From contig NMRA01000033.1 in the NCBI GenBank assembly GCA_002633005.1, positions 401,346 to 465,345 of the forward strand: a stretch of DNA of 64,000 nucleotides, given 5' to 3'. Shown here in pieces: positions 46,290-58,464 of the stretch. The notes beneath the pieces are model-generated. The model saw only the letters and a list, made by a program, of their open reading frames with translations, made no database searches and had not been told where the DNA came from. Source of the DNA: Phoronis australis. Its lineage: Eukaryota; Phoronida; Phoronidae. Every line of letters starts with the position of its first letter. The first letter of the stretch is position 1. Made by a program: the position numbers and the translations under genes.

Positions 46290-47935
46290 GTGCTAGTCCG
46301 TCACAAACGCAAATAACTCGCGGGCCAAGGTAACGTTGAGAGTGTTTCTTATGATTTTAATGTTGGTGTAGTTGCCTGGGAAACCACTACACGGAATTAT
46401 CCTTGATTGCAAACCCTTCGGAAATGTATATGACATAACAACACTCTAATGATTTTCACTCTGATGGAGAAAATTACCTGCAGTTAGACCACTGAATATT
46501 ACTAAAAACCTCGAGGAGTGGAATTCTTCGGCGCAATTCAAGACGTTGACTTTAGAAACGATGACCGGGATCGATCAGTCCACTCGACCACACGTCAGTC
46601 GCATCATATACTCAGCTTCACTCCACTCGTACGGCCTGGTAATTTTATACTTGTTAACCAAGTATTTTCGACATCCAATGTGATTTAGAAAATCTCTCGA
46701 TTTTCTAAATATGTCGCCTTCATAACACCAGGGCCTAATCTCAATTCACTACTTGCACACTTTGGTGATGGTGGTGCAAAAATGATTGCCGTGCATTGTT
46801 GTTTAAGACATTGCCTCGTTTTAGCATTAATTTTGATAACGCAAACCTGAAAGAGTGCGTGTTCTAAACATGCAGAACTATTGTTGTTCGGACACAACAC
46901 CTACCATGATGGCGAATTCGTGTAGGTGGTGAATAAAGGTGAAGGTTGAGCTGCCCAGAAGCTCACGCTATTGTTTTATTGTCTGTTTGACGCCTCATTT
47001 ACCAATTTCTATTGTTTCCCCGACAATAACACACCAGGAAACTCGCGCAGACTGAGCGTTTACCCGTGACGTCACAATGAGTTTCACTCTTCAACACTCA
47101 AGCTTGCTTGCTCACCCGGTGAGAGGGAAGGATGGATCCAATATACTCACTTGTATGTAGAACTGGAGTTTTGTCTTTGTCTCTGTTGCAGAAGTTTGCA
47201 TCTTCTCAAGCGGTTTAATGAACTTTCATCTGAAATCGTGCAAATCATAAAAAACAAATGATCTATAATTTATATTTACATTGTACCTGAGAAAATATTG
47301 AATAAGTGAGATGAAGTTAAGAATTGACAATTAAAATTTAACGCTTGGAAATGTACAGTTTGCAACTATTAATAATTATAACAACAAAAATGACAATGAT
47401 AATGACAATACTATTAGTAATGATAATAATAATAATCATCATCTTGTGTGACCATTTGGGCGACATTTCTGTTCTGACGTCATAAACTATTGAATTTCAC
47501 GATAGTAAAATGCACATTCCCATGAAAATTGACTTTCAAATTTTTCTAATTCTGCAAAATTTGATATGAAAAATCACATATTTAGAACCAAGTGCACTTG
47601 GGAAGCACACTTTATTTTAGACACAGAATAGTGATTTCGATTGACTATTTGATTTCAGATCTTCCATGCCTTCTCAAAAACATTCTAACACTTGCCTCAT
47701 ATCAATTCAACATCTACAACATGAGGTAAATTGTTACCGTTTTTTAACTTAAATATATTAAACCGAACCTTAAATGTTTAAGTTGTTATCGCGGGTTTGA
47801 TGAACTGCGCGTTGTTTTGACTTTCAATAAAAGTAGTTTTCTAAAAATTGCAGCATCAACACTAACTTCACCACGAGGTTATTCCAAAATCTTCGGTCCC
47901 AGTACTTCAACTCCATCTACTTTCTAGTCGTTGCT
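46290..47935. other. No recognised gene; TGACGTCA twice, AAT/ATG-rich tract
   Basis: TGACGTCA at 47067-47074 lies 2 bp upstream of an ATG that opens only 27 codons, with CCG|GTGAGA inside. Another TGACGTCA lies at 47475-47482. At 47368-47445 there is an interrupted AATGATAATAAT-type microsatellite. The 71-codon minus frame at 46685-46900 is unremarkable. Confidence 0.4.
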
Positions 47936-47936
47936 T

Positions 47937-47956
47937 NCCCCCCCCCCCCCCCCCCC
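47937..47956. repeat. Poly-C run next to an N
   Basis: A run of about 19 C follows an ambiguous base. Its length is unreliable. Confidence 0.85.
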
Positions 47957-48354
47957 GTCTCGATGTTTGTGCCATCAGTCCGGTGTCTCCCTAGACAAGT
48001 ATCTACTGTACGGAGAGACCAGACGGCTTCGATATATTCGGGCTCTTGATTGGTCATAGAAATGACGTTGAGTTCAGTAACTTAGCAACGACGGCTGGCC
48101 TTCCCAACAAGGGCACAGAGTAGTGCCCTCATCACAGTGATTGTTTTTTTTTTTTTTAATTCCATAATGATGACCACTTGCATGGCAACACACATCTCAC
48201 TGTCCCCATGTACTGAGTTTGTGCTCGCAGTAAATGCGCGGCGCCGATACGACATCTATCAGGTGGTAAACTCACGTGTACTAATCAAATAAGATAATTT
48301 GACTGTACTTTTGGGCTTGCCCGAAACGGACTGCGCGCTGGAAGCTGAAATAGA

Positions 48355-48485
48355 GTTCAGTAGCTGTCTCGTGACTAGAAAATCTAGCCAAAATCACGTA
48401 CGCTCATTTAAAGTAGACGGCAATATCTCGCGTAGTCTCGCGAAGTTTTGCTTGTGTCTAGTGAGGTCCTAGCTTTATTGAGCTC
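48355..48485. mobile_element. CGTTCAGTA MITE (family G), copy 3, inverted
   Basis: It contains GTTCAGTAGC, AAAATCACGTACGCTCATTTAAA, GGCAATATCTCGCGTA and GAGGTCCTAGC, which follow the reverse complement of 41652-41792. The terminal AGGACCT at its start is worn away and the end TTGAGCTC is degenerate. Confidence 0.75.
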
Positions 48486-48489
48486 TACC

Positions 48490-51400
48490 CTGATTTTCCC
48501 CAAATAGCTGTTCTCCCTCCGCCTTAATTCAATTTCTGCGTGGCACCTTAGTACGCATTACGTGCATGAGCCCATGTTTGCAAATCGATAACGTAAGACA
48601 CACTTTTCAGAGAAGTGCTGCTTATGCGTGAGTGGCGATGCTAGGAGAATAAGTAAATTAATTAATCTCAGAGATAGATATTTCCATCTTGTTTCGCTTT
48701 CGACACACTTTATGTTCGGCTTTTAGATTGACGAGTTTTTGATAAGACGATGACCTCATAAATAGTCCAAAACTCAAATGAGCCCCAATGTTGACTAGTC
48801 GCCTTAAATCAATTGCTTTGATAACAGCAAAAACAATTACAAAAATATGGTCAGAATACACGTTTATTGGTGAACGTAAAGAACACCTAACACAATTTTT
48901 CTAACCGTACGGTATAAAGAAAATTTGTAATGACACTCGATATAAAACAGCACCAGTAGCGTTGAGGCAAAGGCGCACCAGAAAGAAGGAATGTTGGGTC
49001 AAGGCAATTTGGAGCCACGGGAGCGTCAGAGGACTGGAGAATATAGGAAGGGGAACAGAGGGTATATTGAAACGCTAGTACCTGGGAACATCGGGGTGGG
49101 CGAACATCGATTGGAAAAAGTGGGTCAGGAGAATGGAATGTGGGTACCAGGAAATTCAGGTACGGACCTGAAAAAAGAATAACAAAAGCGTTTTTGAAGG
49201 ACACAAAAAATAAAATTTGTCTAAAAACCTGATGAATGAAACTAAAGTGAAATCAGAGATCAGCCTCGTGTGTAATTACCTGAGAGCTGATGACACACGT
49301 TACACCTATTACTCTCTTTATCCCCTTAAGAAAGATATTCTAGTTCACACAATCATTGATTTTTGTCGTCTACATTATGTGCTAGAAGTAATTAACATCT
49401 CATCAGGTGAATGTACTGTTTAAAAATTACGATAGCATTCATGGATGCAGCCATATTTAAATATTCTACAAAATCTCAGCTTGGGATTTGGATTATTTGG
49501 TGTAAGAATCTTTTTCATGAACAATGTTCAACGTAAAACGTGGGGATTTTTCAAGTATCAAATGCTGGAGGGTATAAATCTAGTTGTACAGACAGTAGCG
49601 TGCAGAAGTTTGTCCGCCGGGGCGATTTGTCTATTGAATGTTCTTCTCTCGACACTAGTACTAGAAAAGTAAAAAGATGAAACATAAAATAGAAACTACT
49701 GTTTCATGAGAGGGGCTGAGACCACGCTTCTTACAGAGGGAGGCTTCTATTAGAGGCCAAAACCACGATCAAAGACAGAAAAAATGCCTCTGCCAATCGT
49801 CCACGCCAAGGCCGTGTTATTACAGGTCATGGGATACTCGGCTAATATTAGTTACTCGTTGTGTATTGAAATCAGTGTTCCGAAACAGCGAATTCAACAG
49901 GGCCGGTACCGGCCCGGATTACACGGCGATAGACCTCTCCTTTGTCCAAGAAATTAGAAAGAGTGTGACCTAGTAGTGGAAATCAGGCACATTTTCGTGT
50001 CTCTCATTGATGTCGGGAAGGCGAAGAATTTCAGATCGCGCATCTACGGGTATTTGTCCAGTTTATCAAACTTTTTACGTCATAGGAAGAGCCACTGATA
50101 TAGAGTAATGCAACCGAAAAAAAACTAGCAAAAAACAGACAACAACAAATAATATGAGATACTCCAATGGCACGAAAACGAGGCACCAAATGTGTCGGTG
50201 TGACGGGTGTTTACAACGGCACTGTGGGTAAATATAGCGAGATTCGAGTGTCGCTGTGTAATCCGGGACGGCACCATTTCAGGGGGTGGGGGTTATTATA
50301 TGTAAGAAACCTCGCTTCTGTTTCATGCTATACGGAATACTAAGTGCTTCGTTTATCGACTGGCCAAAATGGCTCAACTCAAAGTGAGATAAAATAAAAT
50401 GAAGCTTTTTATTAAGCCAAAACTCTAGTAACACGTAAGAGGTCCATGATTCTGACCACAGTATAAACATAGAAAGTAAGACGTCTATTGCCTTCATTAA
50501 CGACATGACATTCTATTTCAGTAGATCAAAACTGACTGGCATATAGGGAAACAGGGTTAATGGAAGATCCCGACAAGTGTAACACCCTTGTAGGTATACT
50601 TTGAAGCCGGGCGGCGCAAGAAACTTGATCATAACTCCATTATCAGTCAAAGCCTGAACGAATTAAACGAGGTACCGCGGGGTTACATTTACCACTAACT
50701 ACTACTGGAACAAACACATCATAACACTGCAGTTAGGGCAAACCAACAACAGTTTTCTTGAGGGGTCGAAATATGGCATTATATGCCAAGACTAGAGAAA
50801 TGGTCTACAGGAACATATGGTCCGTGTGTTGTGTCTCATCTATGCACGATGAGTTGTCTTGGAACATTCTTCAGACTGGTTCAATTTTACAAAATAGTTA
50901 ACGGGACAGAGATAGTCGATCCATCCCACTATCCAGTCTTACTCTCATGCATAATACACGCTCCTTCCGACATGCTAATCACTGACATAATTTCCTTTGC
51001 ACAGCTTTTCCCGCCACCAGATTGCAGTGAAGGACTGAACTGAGTATCAGTACCCTCGACCTGCCGTTGAGGAACTGAAGTTTCAAATGTCATAAATTCA
51101 CCTTAGTGAATTACTTTGATCCTACAGTGTTATCACTTTTCTTTAAATAAGAATCACACTTTTGACTCTTGGAAGTGACCGACTCTTTCCATCAGCGTCA
51201 GTCTTCAGGTATATAAAATCATAATGTATTCATTGCCTATCCACAGAAGGTCCATACTTTCAAAAGTCTAAGTCCGGACATTGCTTATTCGATTTGCACA
51301 TTTTCATTTTATTCCAATTACTTGTGGAAGGATCGACGAATGCTATACTTACCACGTTTATTGCTTGTCTATTCAGAATAATCGCATAGCTGCATGCAAG

Positions 51401-51770
51401 CAGTGTAAACGTCTGATACCGACAGATTCTCGTCTTCCAGTGATCAAGAAATCAATCAAGAACTTCAGATCACAAGAAACATTAATTCTCGATAGCGTTG
51501 GAACTTCTTAAGAGTGGAAAGTATCCTTTTCGCCGTTCTTAAGTTAACAGATAAAATATAACCTCATCTGCACAGTGCAAGTTCGCACGAGGGTGCAAAA
51601 GGTGTTGCTCCATGTAAACGGGTTTTGCTTACATGCACATTAGCCACAAATGCAGATTTACTCAAAAAGTCAGTTACGACAAAAAATTCAAATGACGGAG
51701 AGTGACTATAGGAGAGACTACCTTTATAGGAAAGCAAAACTCCGTCTAAAGGCAAACTTGGTTACCCATT
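48490..51770. other. No recognised gene
   Basis: Several frames of 60-105 codons (48887-49204 minus; 49217-49423, 49445-49672 and 50783-51043 plus; 51281-51511 plus) have no recognisable product. A perfect 16-bp palindrome, GGGCCGGTACCGGCCC, lies at 49900-49915 in otherwise AT-rich DNA. Confidence 0.4.
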
Positions 51771-51776
51771 TATAAC

Positions 51777-51930
51777 ATTGGCGGATTTAGAGGGGGGAGG
51801 CCAAGGGTGTCATGCCCCCCCCCCCTATAATTCTCCCTGGTTCCATTTGGCAGTTCGGGGGTGCGAATGTCTGACGGTCAAAATCCTGGCTAATACTCTG
51901 CCCTGACTCAAAAACTGGATCCGCCCCTGG
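51777..51930 (+). mobile_element. hAT-like MITE (family H), copy 2, complete
   Basis: About 155 bp from CATTGGCGGATTTAG to CTGGATCCGCCCCTG. The ends are inverted in the outer GGCGGAT. The flanking 8-mers ATTTATAA and GTTTATAT agree at six positions, which fits an 8-bp hAT target duplication (family knowledge). The middle shares CCATTTGGCAGTTCGGGGG and GAATGTCTGACGG with copies 1 and 3. Confidence 0.8.
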
Positions 51931-51934
51931 TTTA

Positions 51935-53560
51935 TATGCATTTCCGTATTTGAAAGTTCAATGGATGTCGAAATGTGTTGGTATATGGAACTGTTTACGC
52001 GTTTTCTCGATCATTTAAGATTTAATGAGGTACAGTTTCGCATACACGATGCGACGGGTTTTACAACGGTAAATGACCTTAAGCAACGATTGTTTTTGAC
52101 AGATGGCGAGTGTTTAATGAAACTTTAAATACGTGTATGAGTTATTCAATCACATAACAAAAAGTGCGTAATTAAAAAGGCAATTCCTAACTATTTGACT
52201 TGAGTTGTCAGCTCATTCGACAGTAAGATAATGCTAAAACTCAAAAACGAAATTGACAGTGAAATAGTGGCGAATAAATTTCGTAATAATTGAAATTCTC
52301 AAGCAATATCAATTTCTCATTCAATACTCGATTAGGATGGACCAAAAAGTTTTGGTCATAAGATTAAATCTGAAACAGTTCTTGTCAATATAAGTTTACA
52401 ATGAACGTATATATGGAGCGAGGCTTGGGAGATTTTTAATCTAACCAAATGAGCTTTTGAGTTGCATTGAAATATAATGTCCTTTTTGATACAAAAACAG
52501 CCTTAGATATTTTTGTCACAGGTTGTCAGAAACCTGACTGTCCTTTAAGAGGTCTGGAACGCGTAAAATATACCAAATTACATTATTCAAAGTGGTTCTC
52601 TGCCACTGAAACAGAAACCTAACTGTTCACCAGGTATCTTTACGGTTTGTTTGTAAAGATTTGGAATTTCTGCCAAAGCATTGAAAAAGAATTAATAAAA
52701 GCTTTTTGTGACATTGTGTCATTTTTTCCTTTTCGTGTCGTCAATGGCTACAAAAGCGTGTACTAGTACCAAGCTTCAACACCATCTCCAAAGAGCACGT
52801 TTTGCACGCTCGTGACCTGTCCCTTACAGGCGGCTGTTTTTTATTCGCCTGCGCCAATATTCTTTGCCCTATTCGGACGAAGTGTGCAGAGTCCTTAAAA
52901 AGGATAGCAAATCCTGTTTTGATGATTTCTGCCAACCAGTCCTCGTTCTGTCACCTGCTAATACATCACTGGCGTCAATCTTGCTAGTTAAAGACAAGAA
53001 TCACCTAAAAACCTATCCTTCTTATCTCGTAGATTGCCGTGTAATTCGCTTAAAGCGTAGGTCACTCTATGCACGTTAGGCAGACGTTGAAAGGAGTTTT
53101 CAAATTTTCCTTCAAACGTTTGAGGCATCTCGAGGGTTACAGAGCATTGTTTTATTTCAGACAACTGGATAGGAAAGTTGTCTTTGGTATCTGTTAATAG
53201 GCTCAGACCGGGTTTGGTATCCTTTTAACTTAAGTGCACAGTTGGTATGGTAAGTTAGAAAACATCATTTGCAAAAAGTACGGTTATCCTAATGAAAAAT
53301 CGCACGAAGTACTTCTGCTTGTCAGTGCTTAGGCTTACAGTATGCCAAAGAAAACCGGATATGGTTTCCAAACGAAGTAGATGTATTACGCCCCACTACC
53401 CATCAGCACAGATAGAAGTCATCTGGAACACCTCGGGTATTTTTGTAGTTTTAAATTTCCCGTCAGGGGTGAACGCTATCTACGCATACACATAGGTGGT
53501 GCACCACAGGGGGGCTGAGGGAGCTTTAGCCCCATCCCCACTTTTTTCAGTGCTGCGCCG
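51935..53560. other. No recognised gene
   Basis: Antisense overlapping frames at 52741-52935 (minus), 52802-52987 and 52864-53079 (plus) match no family. Nothing repetitive is visible apart from CAGGGGGGCTGAGGGAGC at about 53513-53530. Confidence 0.4.
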
Positions 53561-53566
53561 CCCATA

Positions 53567-55085
53567 GACCCTATTCACGCCGACAGGAGGCGCGTTCCAA
53601 AACGAGGCTCGCTACGATAGCTCTGGTGGCTTATCCGTGTATTTGTACACCGTGTTGCTCGAACACTGAGCTAGAAAAAATACGGACACTCTGTTTTACA
53701 ATCCCTAAGGACGTTGGGATTCGGAAGCGTTGGGTCCTTGCCATACGCCGCGACGAAGGAAAATATGTCCGTGTAATATTTGTAACTGTTTTCGAATCAT
53801 AATCTGTCGCATCTTAGTCGGACTGGATGCTGCCATAGCCCGGAGAATCTTCGGCCAGCCAGGCTTTGTTTTCCTGACTATGGGTTGAAGCGCGATGCAT
53901 TTTTCTTTACAAAAAGGACAGGGCCCTCAATCCCTCAATTTTGGGGCCAAATATTGGCCCTATTCCCCTCTCAAAAATATTTAAAAATCACGCGAAATTC
54001 CCGGCCACGAGGCCTAAAAATCCCCTTTGTGATTGAAAATTTCTCTCCAACGGTTCAAACCACCTGTGACCACAGAGGTGAAATACAAAATCATAGGCGG
54101 ACTTAGGGGGGGGGGCAGGGGCCCGGNAGGACTTTAAGTTGGGGGGGGGCAAGGCAGAGTATTAGCCAGGATTTTGCCCGTCAAAAATTCACGCTCCTGA
54201 ACTGCCAAATGGAATCAGGGAGAATTTTAGGGGGGGGCTGGGGCATAACCCCTTGGCTCCCCTCTAAATCCGCCACTGTGTTCTGTCCAGTTAACTGAAA
54301 TTGAGCTCTAAAACGATGTTATGCTTTGGACGAAAGAATTAAGTGTTTTAATTTTAAAAATTTAACTTGGTCGAGATTGATATTTGAAAAATATAACACA
54401 TGAAATAGACGTAATTATTAAAACCAAGAAAGCAGAATTGATGGTCATGTAATTTTTATTTTCGATTGCGAGCCTAGTTATTTATCGTAATCCAAATATA
54501 TATTTAATAACATCAAGTATTATTTCAGATCAATGACAAATCAACTGTTAGTCCCGGTAGTGCCTACCTCACCAGGACCTAGGCTATGCTTGAAGCTAAC
54601 AGGCCTACTCTTGATCAACAAACTAAATCAGATGAGACTAATTGCACATGACAGCAAAATGCTATGAGCCACCACTGTCGAACATATCTTCAACTCGTCA
54701 ACAATGCGACCAGATGACCTGGTTCGTGTAGAAAGCATTTTTATCAAGAATTTATTAGAAGAAACGTAACCCTGCATTCAGCATGATACCTAATCCGTAA
54801 CACTACGATCGCCGCAATTTGGTCATGTTTACTTTTCATGTTTCGAACCTAGTTTTCCGGAAAAAAACCTATATCCTTTCGTCAGACAACTCTTTGGTGC
54901 ATTGACTTGTTCTTTAACTGTATTTTTCTACGTATCTGTGGTTAATTATTGACACATTTTTTAAGATTTAATATTCAGGTTGGACTCCAAAGACCGGCCA
55001 TTTAATCACGCAATGTAAATTTCCGCTTTGTTTATCGCAGTGAGGCTCGCTTTGGATTTTTAATGTCCGTCGCGTGAATAGAGTC
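53567..55085. mobile_element. 1.5-kb element with ~60-bp inverted ends
   Basis: The left end GACCCTATTCACGC matches the reverse complement of the right end, GACTCTATTCACGC. The match continues inward after a gap as CCAAAACGAGGCTCGCTACGATA on the left against CCAAAGCGAGCCTCACTGCGATA on the right. TA lies outside both ends (53565-53566, 55086-55087). The inside has no long frame and carries a family H MITE. TA target sites suggest the Tc1/mariner group (inference). It is probably a non-autonomous or decayed copy. Confidence 0.7.
54090..54285 (-). mobile_element. hAT-like MITE (family H), copy 3, inverted, nested
   Basis: It runs from GGCGGACTTAGGGGGGG to AAATCCGCCACTG. The middle (GGCAGAGTATTAGCCAGGAT, TTTTGCCCGTCAAAAATTC, GAACTGCCAAATGGAA, AGGGAGAATTTTAGG) is the reverse complement of copies 1 and 2. 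An N at 54127 interrupts the left part. The extra GGCAGGGGCCC at the left end resembles 42960. It sits inside the 53567-55085 element. Confidence 0.8.
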
Positions 55086-55089
55086 TATG

Positions 55090-57250
55090 ATACATGTGTG
55101 AACTTCAGTTTTCAAGTCAAATGACCTGTCGTTAGAGGAAATTTAAGGAAATGAAAATATCGGATGAGCCGTGTATCTCACAACCATGACAACCAACGGC
55201 AAAGAAAAAGGTCCTTTTCAGCGCTGAAGCGAACAAAACAATCTCTTCGATTTCTCCCAGTAGAATCCGGGTCTGCTCATCGGTTTGTGTGTGGAATACG
55301 ATTTGACTGAAAACATAGAATGTTTGGTCTGCGGCATAACAGTCAAGCAGGCCAGAAAATGTCTTTTGAAATACGGTTTCAGTAAACAATATAATTTAAA
55401 TTCTGTTTCTGAGGACACGGATCCACGGCCTTTTGCTTTGCGCGGCCCCGTTGCTAATTAATGCGTCTTGCGCTAACGTGTGTTCTAGGCAGATTAAACG
55501 TCAAGTTAATGTCCGCTTGCGGGCGAAATAGCTCTTCACTTGGCTTCCAGTTTATGAGAATTAACCACTGCGTAAACTTGGTGGTTTCCATGGGGACGGA
55601 TTTCCGCCTTGCTCGCGTTACTAACAGTTTATTTGAAAACCTTTTGGTTGAAATCAAGTCACATTTAGAGTATATGGATTTTTGAAATATTAATGGCGTC
55701 GTAAATACCTGGATTTCAAACTTGTTTGAAAATAAGTCCAAGATTTATTATCACTAGACTACACGAATGAGCGGCATTGTTGCTTGTTTTCGTACTTTCT
55801 GACCTAAAACATATTAACGTTTTTACTCTACTGTATAAACGTTATCAGAGAAAACGGCTGTCGGTTTTCAGGAATTGAGGCGCGATTAATTTCACTTAAA
55901 GCGGAGAAAACCCAGGTTCCGTCCGATGAGCGAACTGGTGTCTTAGGCCACATATCGCTATAAAATTGATCTCAAATTGTTCTCTGCTCAAATGTTAAGG
56001 GATCTATGGGTCTACAAAGAACTGGCAGTTTGTTATATCTTGAGACAATGCTCTGCGCGTAAAATGACCCGCCGTAACAAGCCAATTTATAGAGCTAGGA
56101 CTCGAGCAATAACGAACTGTTACTTCTCTCGTAGCCTTAAAATCACCTCAGAATTGATTAAGGAAAATTTGAGACCAATTTCATTAGCGAAAAAAATACG
56201 TAATGGAAGACCGATTGAGACCCGCTTCAAGGTCACGATTTTGCAAATGTTATGGCGAGTGTAAAACATAGTTCAACACTTTTAGACCAGTTTTCATCCG
56301 CGACTGGTTGGAATAAAAGTCTTTGGCGAGGTGGGTTTCCAAACGCTTTAAAGGGTACAGTGACTCCGTCGTGTTCAAAAAGGCTAACCATGAATTCTCA
56401 TTAAAATATAGAAATGACAAAAGAGAGTTCGGTCAAGAAGAAGAATCTAATTGAATGATGGACTGTGGAAATTTGTTCATAGTCATAGGTTACACTTGGA
56501 ATTGAATACAACCGGTTCAGAATTTGGGAAACTTTATCGAACTGCTCCAACAGCCTAAAAACCGACCACAGAAATTTGAACAAAAGATTGTACACATATT
56601 TGAATGTTTTTAATTACACGGTCTGCTTTAAATATAGCATTTAAAAAAAATATTAATCGAGAGTCAGAGAAATTTCGAAATAGCCGAGAAAGTGGCCCCT
56701 GCTTTCGTTTTTGTATCTTCCTGTGAATGTTCCTGACGTATAACGTGGTCCAGGTAGTCTGTCGTTTCATCACGTGCATTTAACGACGCTAAGCTGCTGT
56801 ATAACAAAATGAAAATAAATGTTTCCACCCAAAATAAGGTATTTAAACATGACTTTGCATGCGACTTTAAGTGTAAGTATCAAGTTAAAACCAAGAGCTA
56901 ACCTGGGAGCATTATCAGAGGTTGATCCTCTAGGAACTATCGGGTATCTAAACTTACAGGGTGATGTAGACCATGTGATATTCTCACAGCCGTTATTAAG
57001 CGTTTAGTAAATACTAACCTGGTCATAAATGCTCTGAAGAAACATATTGAATTGAATACTAACAGAAATGTCAATAAAATATAATATTCTCGGAGCTTTA
57101 TATCTTAGTGTGTTAACAGACAATAAAATCAAGGTGCAAGAACAACCGAAGCAGTCGTAGGTGTGACATTGTTTATCGTTGGATACCTCAGCCAGAACTA
57201 GCGGGAGTAGGTTCACGTTTGAGCCGGAGACATCTCGGAAATTCCTTTTT
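55090..57250. other. No recognised gene; repeat R4 copy 2 at 56010-56080
   Basis: Words shared with 20755-20840 lie at 56010-56080. Frames at 55132-55389 (minus), 55461-55685 (plus), 55454-55741 (minus) and 55977-56264 (plus) are not recognised. Confidence 0.4.
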
Positions 57251-57252
57251 CT

Positions 57253-57420
57253 CTCTTTCTCTCTCTCTCACACACACAGGCCCGTAGGAAGGAAGAAATT
57301 ATTGGGGGGCACAAACCAATTTGTCTTTGCCAACTTACCCCCTTGCTACAGCCACNNNNNNNCACCCCCGTTCTCCGAATAACACCGTATTTGTACCGAA
57401 CTCCCCCCGCCACAGGTGGG
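57253..57420 (+). mobile_element. CT/CA microsatellite and element end GGCCCGTAGGAAGG, copy 2
   Basis: A short CTCTCTCT-CACACACA tract (57250-57276) is followed by GGCCCGTAGGAAGG and AAATTATTGGGGGGCAC, as at 45238. Seven Ns at 57356-57362 and the C-rich sequence on both sides prevent any delimitation of the element. Confidence 0.45.
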
Positions 57421-57460
57421 GGTAGCATCGGGCATGCAGCCATTAGGATTTGAGTACAAA

Positions 57461-58041
57461 GTTTCACGGAGTGTAAGAATGGGTCTAGGCCAGCGCACTG
57501 ACGGGTAGCTGGGAGTTGCCTGAAGTAACTATGACTGGGTTCCAACAGTGGATTCGTACCTATTCTTCTGCTCTGAGTTGAAGGTCAGGGTTTGTTTTAT
57601 TATGATCCAGTTTCGGTGAAAACTAAATTTTATTATGGCCATTCTTTGAAGTAATTTTTAAAAGGTGAGGTCCCGAGGTGCCTGGTATGAGTGCTTTTGT
57701 GGCCGTTTCATAATCCCTAGATGAAACAGAGCCGGTAATCCAGTTTCTCAAAGTTTCACGGAGAGTAAGAATTGGTCTAGGCCAGCCCACTGACGGGTAG
57801 CTGGGAGCTGCCTGAAGTAACTATAATTGGGTTCCAGCAGTGAATTCGTACCTATTCCTCTGCTCTGGGTTGAAGGTCAGGGTTTGTTTTATTATGATCC
57901 AGTTTCGGGGAAAACTTCATTTTATTATGGCCATTCTTTGAAGTAATTTTCTAAAAGATGAGGTCCCAAGGTGCCTGGTATGAGTGCCTTTCTGGCCGTT
58001 TCAGAATACCTAGATGAAACAAAGCCGGTAATCCAGTTTCT
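57461..58041. repeat. 292-bp tandem duplication, two copies
   Basis: Copy 1 (57461-57752) and copy 2 (57753-58041) both start GTTTCACGGAG(T/A)GTAAGAAT and end CGGTAATCCAGTTTCT. They are about 95 percent alike by eye, with substitutions and single-base indels. The unit includes CTGACGGGTAGCTGGGAG and TTTTATTATGATCCAGTTTCGG. The origin of the unit is unknown. No coding frame is maintained. Confidence 0.9.
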
Positions 58042-58206
58042 GGTTGCTGGGGGAGATGATACAGAGTGTGTCTCAAAAATGTACACACTTCAACGTCTAG
58101 AGTTCAAATTCAGTTTCCGTGGGTAACTGAGATTGTACGCAGGCCTACTGCATGGTTGCACCTTATTTTTAACGTGGGTGTGCCAGTCAGGACGTGTTCC
58201 GTCATG

Positions 58207-58460
58207 GTGCATGCGCGCACCCAGCGGGGGGAGCTCGAACGAGCCCGTCCCCCACTTGGAAAAATAGGCAAAAAGGATCACCTCAAAGATTCAAAAAGAC
58301 CGAGAAAAACGAGACAAAAGTCCACTAAATAGGCAGGAATTCGGCGTATGCACAATTCACAGCCCTGAACGAACCCCCGTACGTCGTTTTTTCTTTAGTA
58401 AAAGGTCCACATCCTCAAAAATTCGAGCACCCTATATTTTTGGCTGGGTGCGCGCATGCC
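58207..58460 (+). mobile_element. GCATGCGCGCACCCAGC MITE (family M), copy 2
   Basis: Left end GCATGCGCGCACCCAGC and right end GCTGGGTGCGCGCATGC are perfect inverted repeats of 17 bp. The interior follows 37487-37756 in the same orientation. Frames at 58066-58332 (plus) and 58090-58281 (minus) cross it and are not genes. Confidence 0.88.
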
Positions 58461-58464
58461 CTGT

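Noticed and set aside
57213-57545. 110-codon minus frame
   Set aside because: Crosses seven Ns, a CT/CA microsatellite and the start of the 292-bp duplication.
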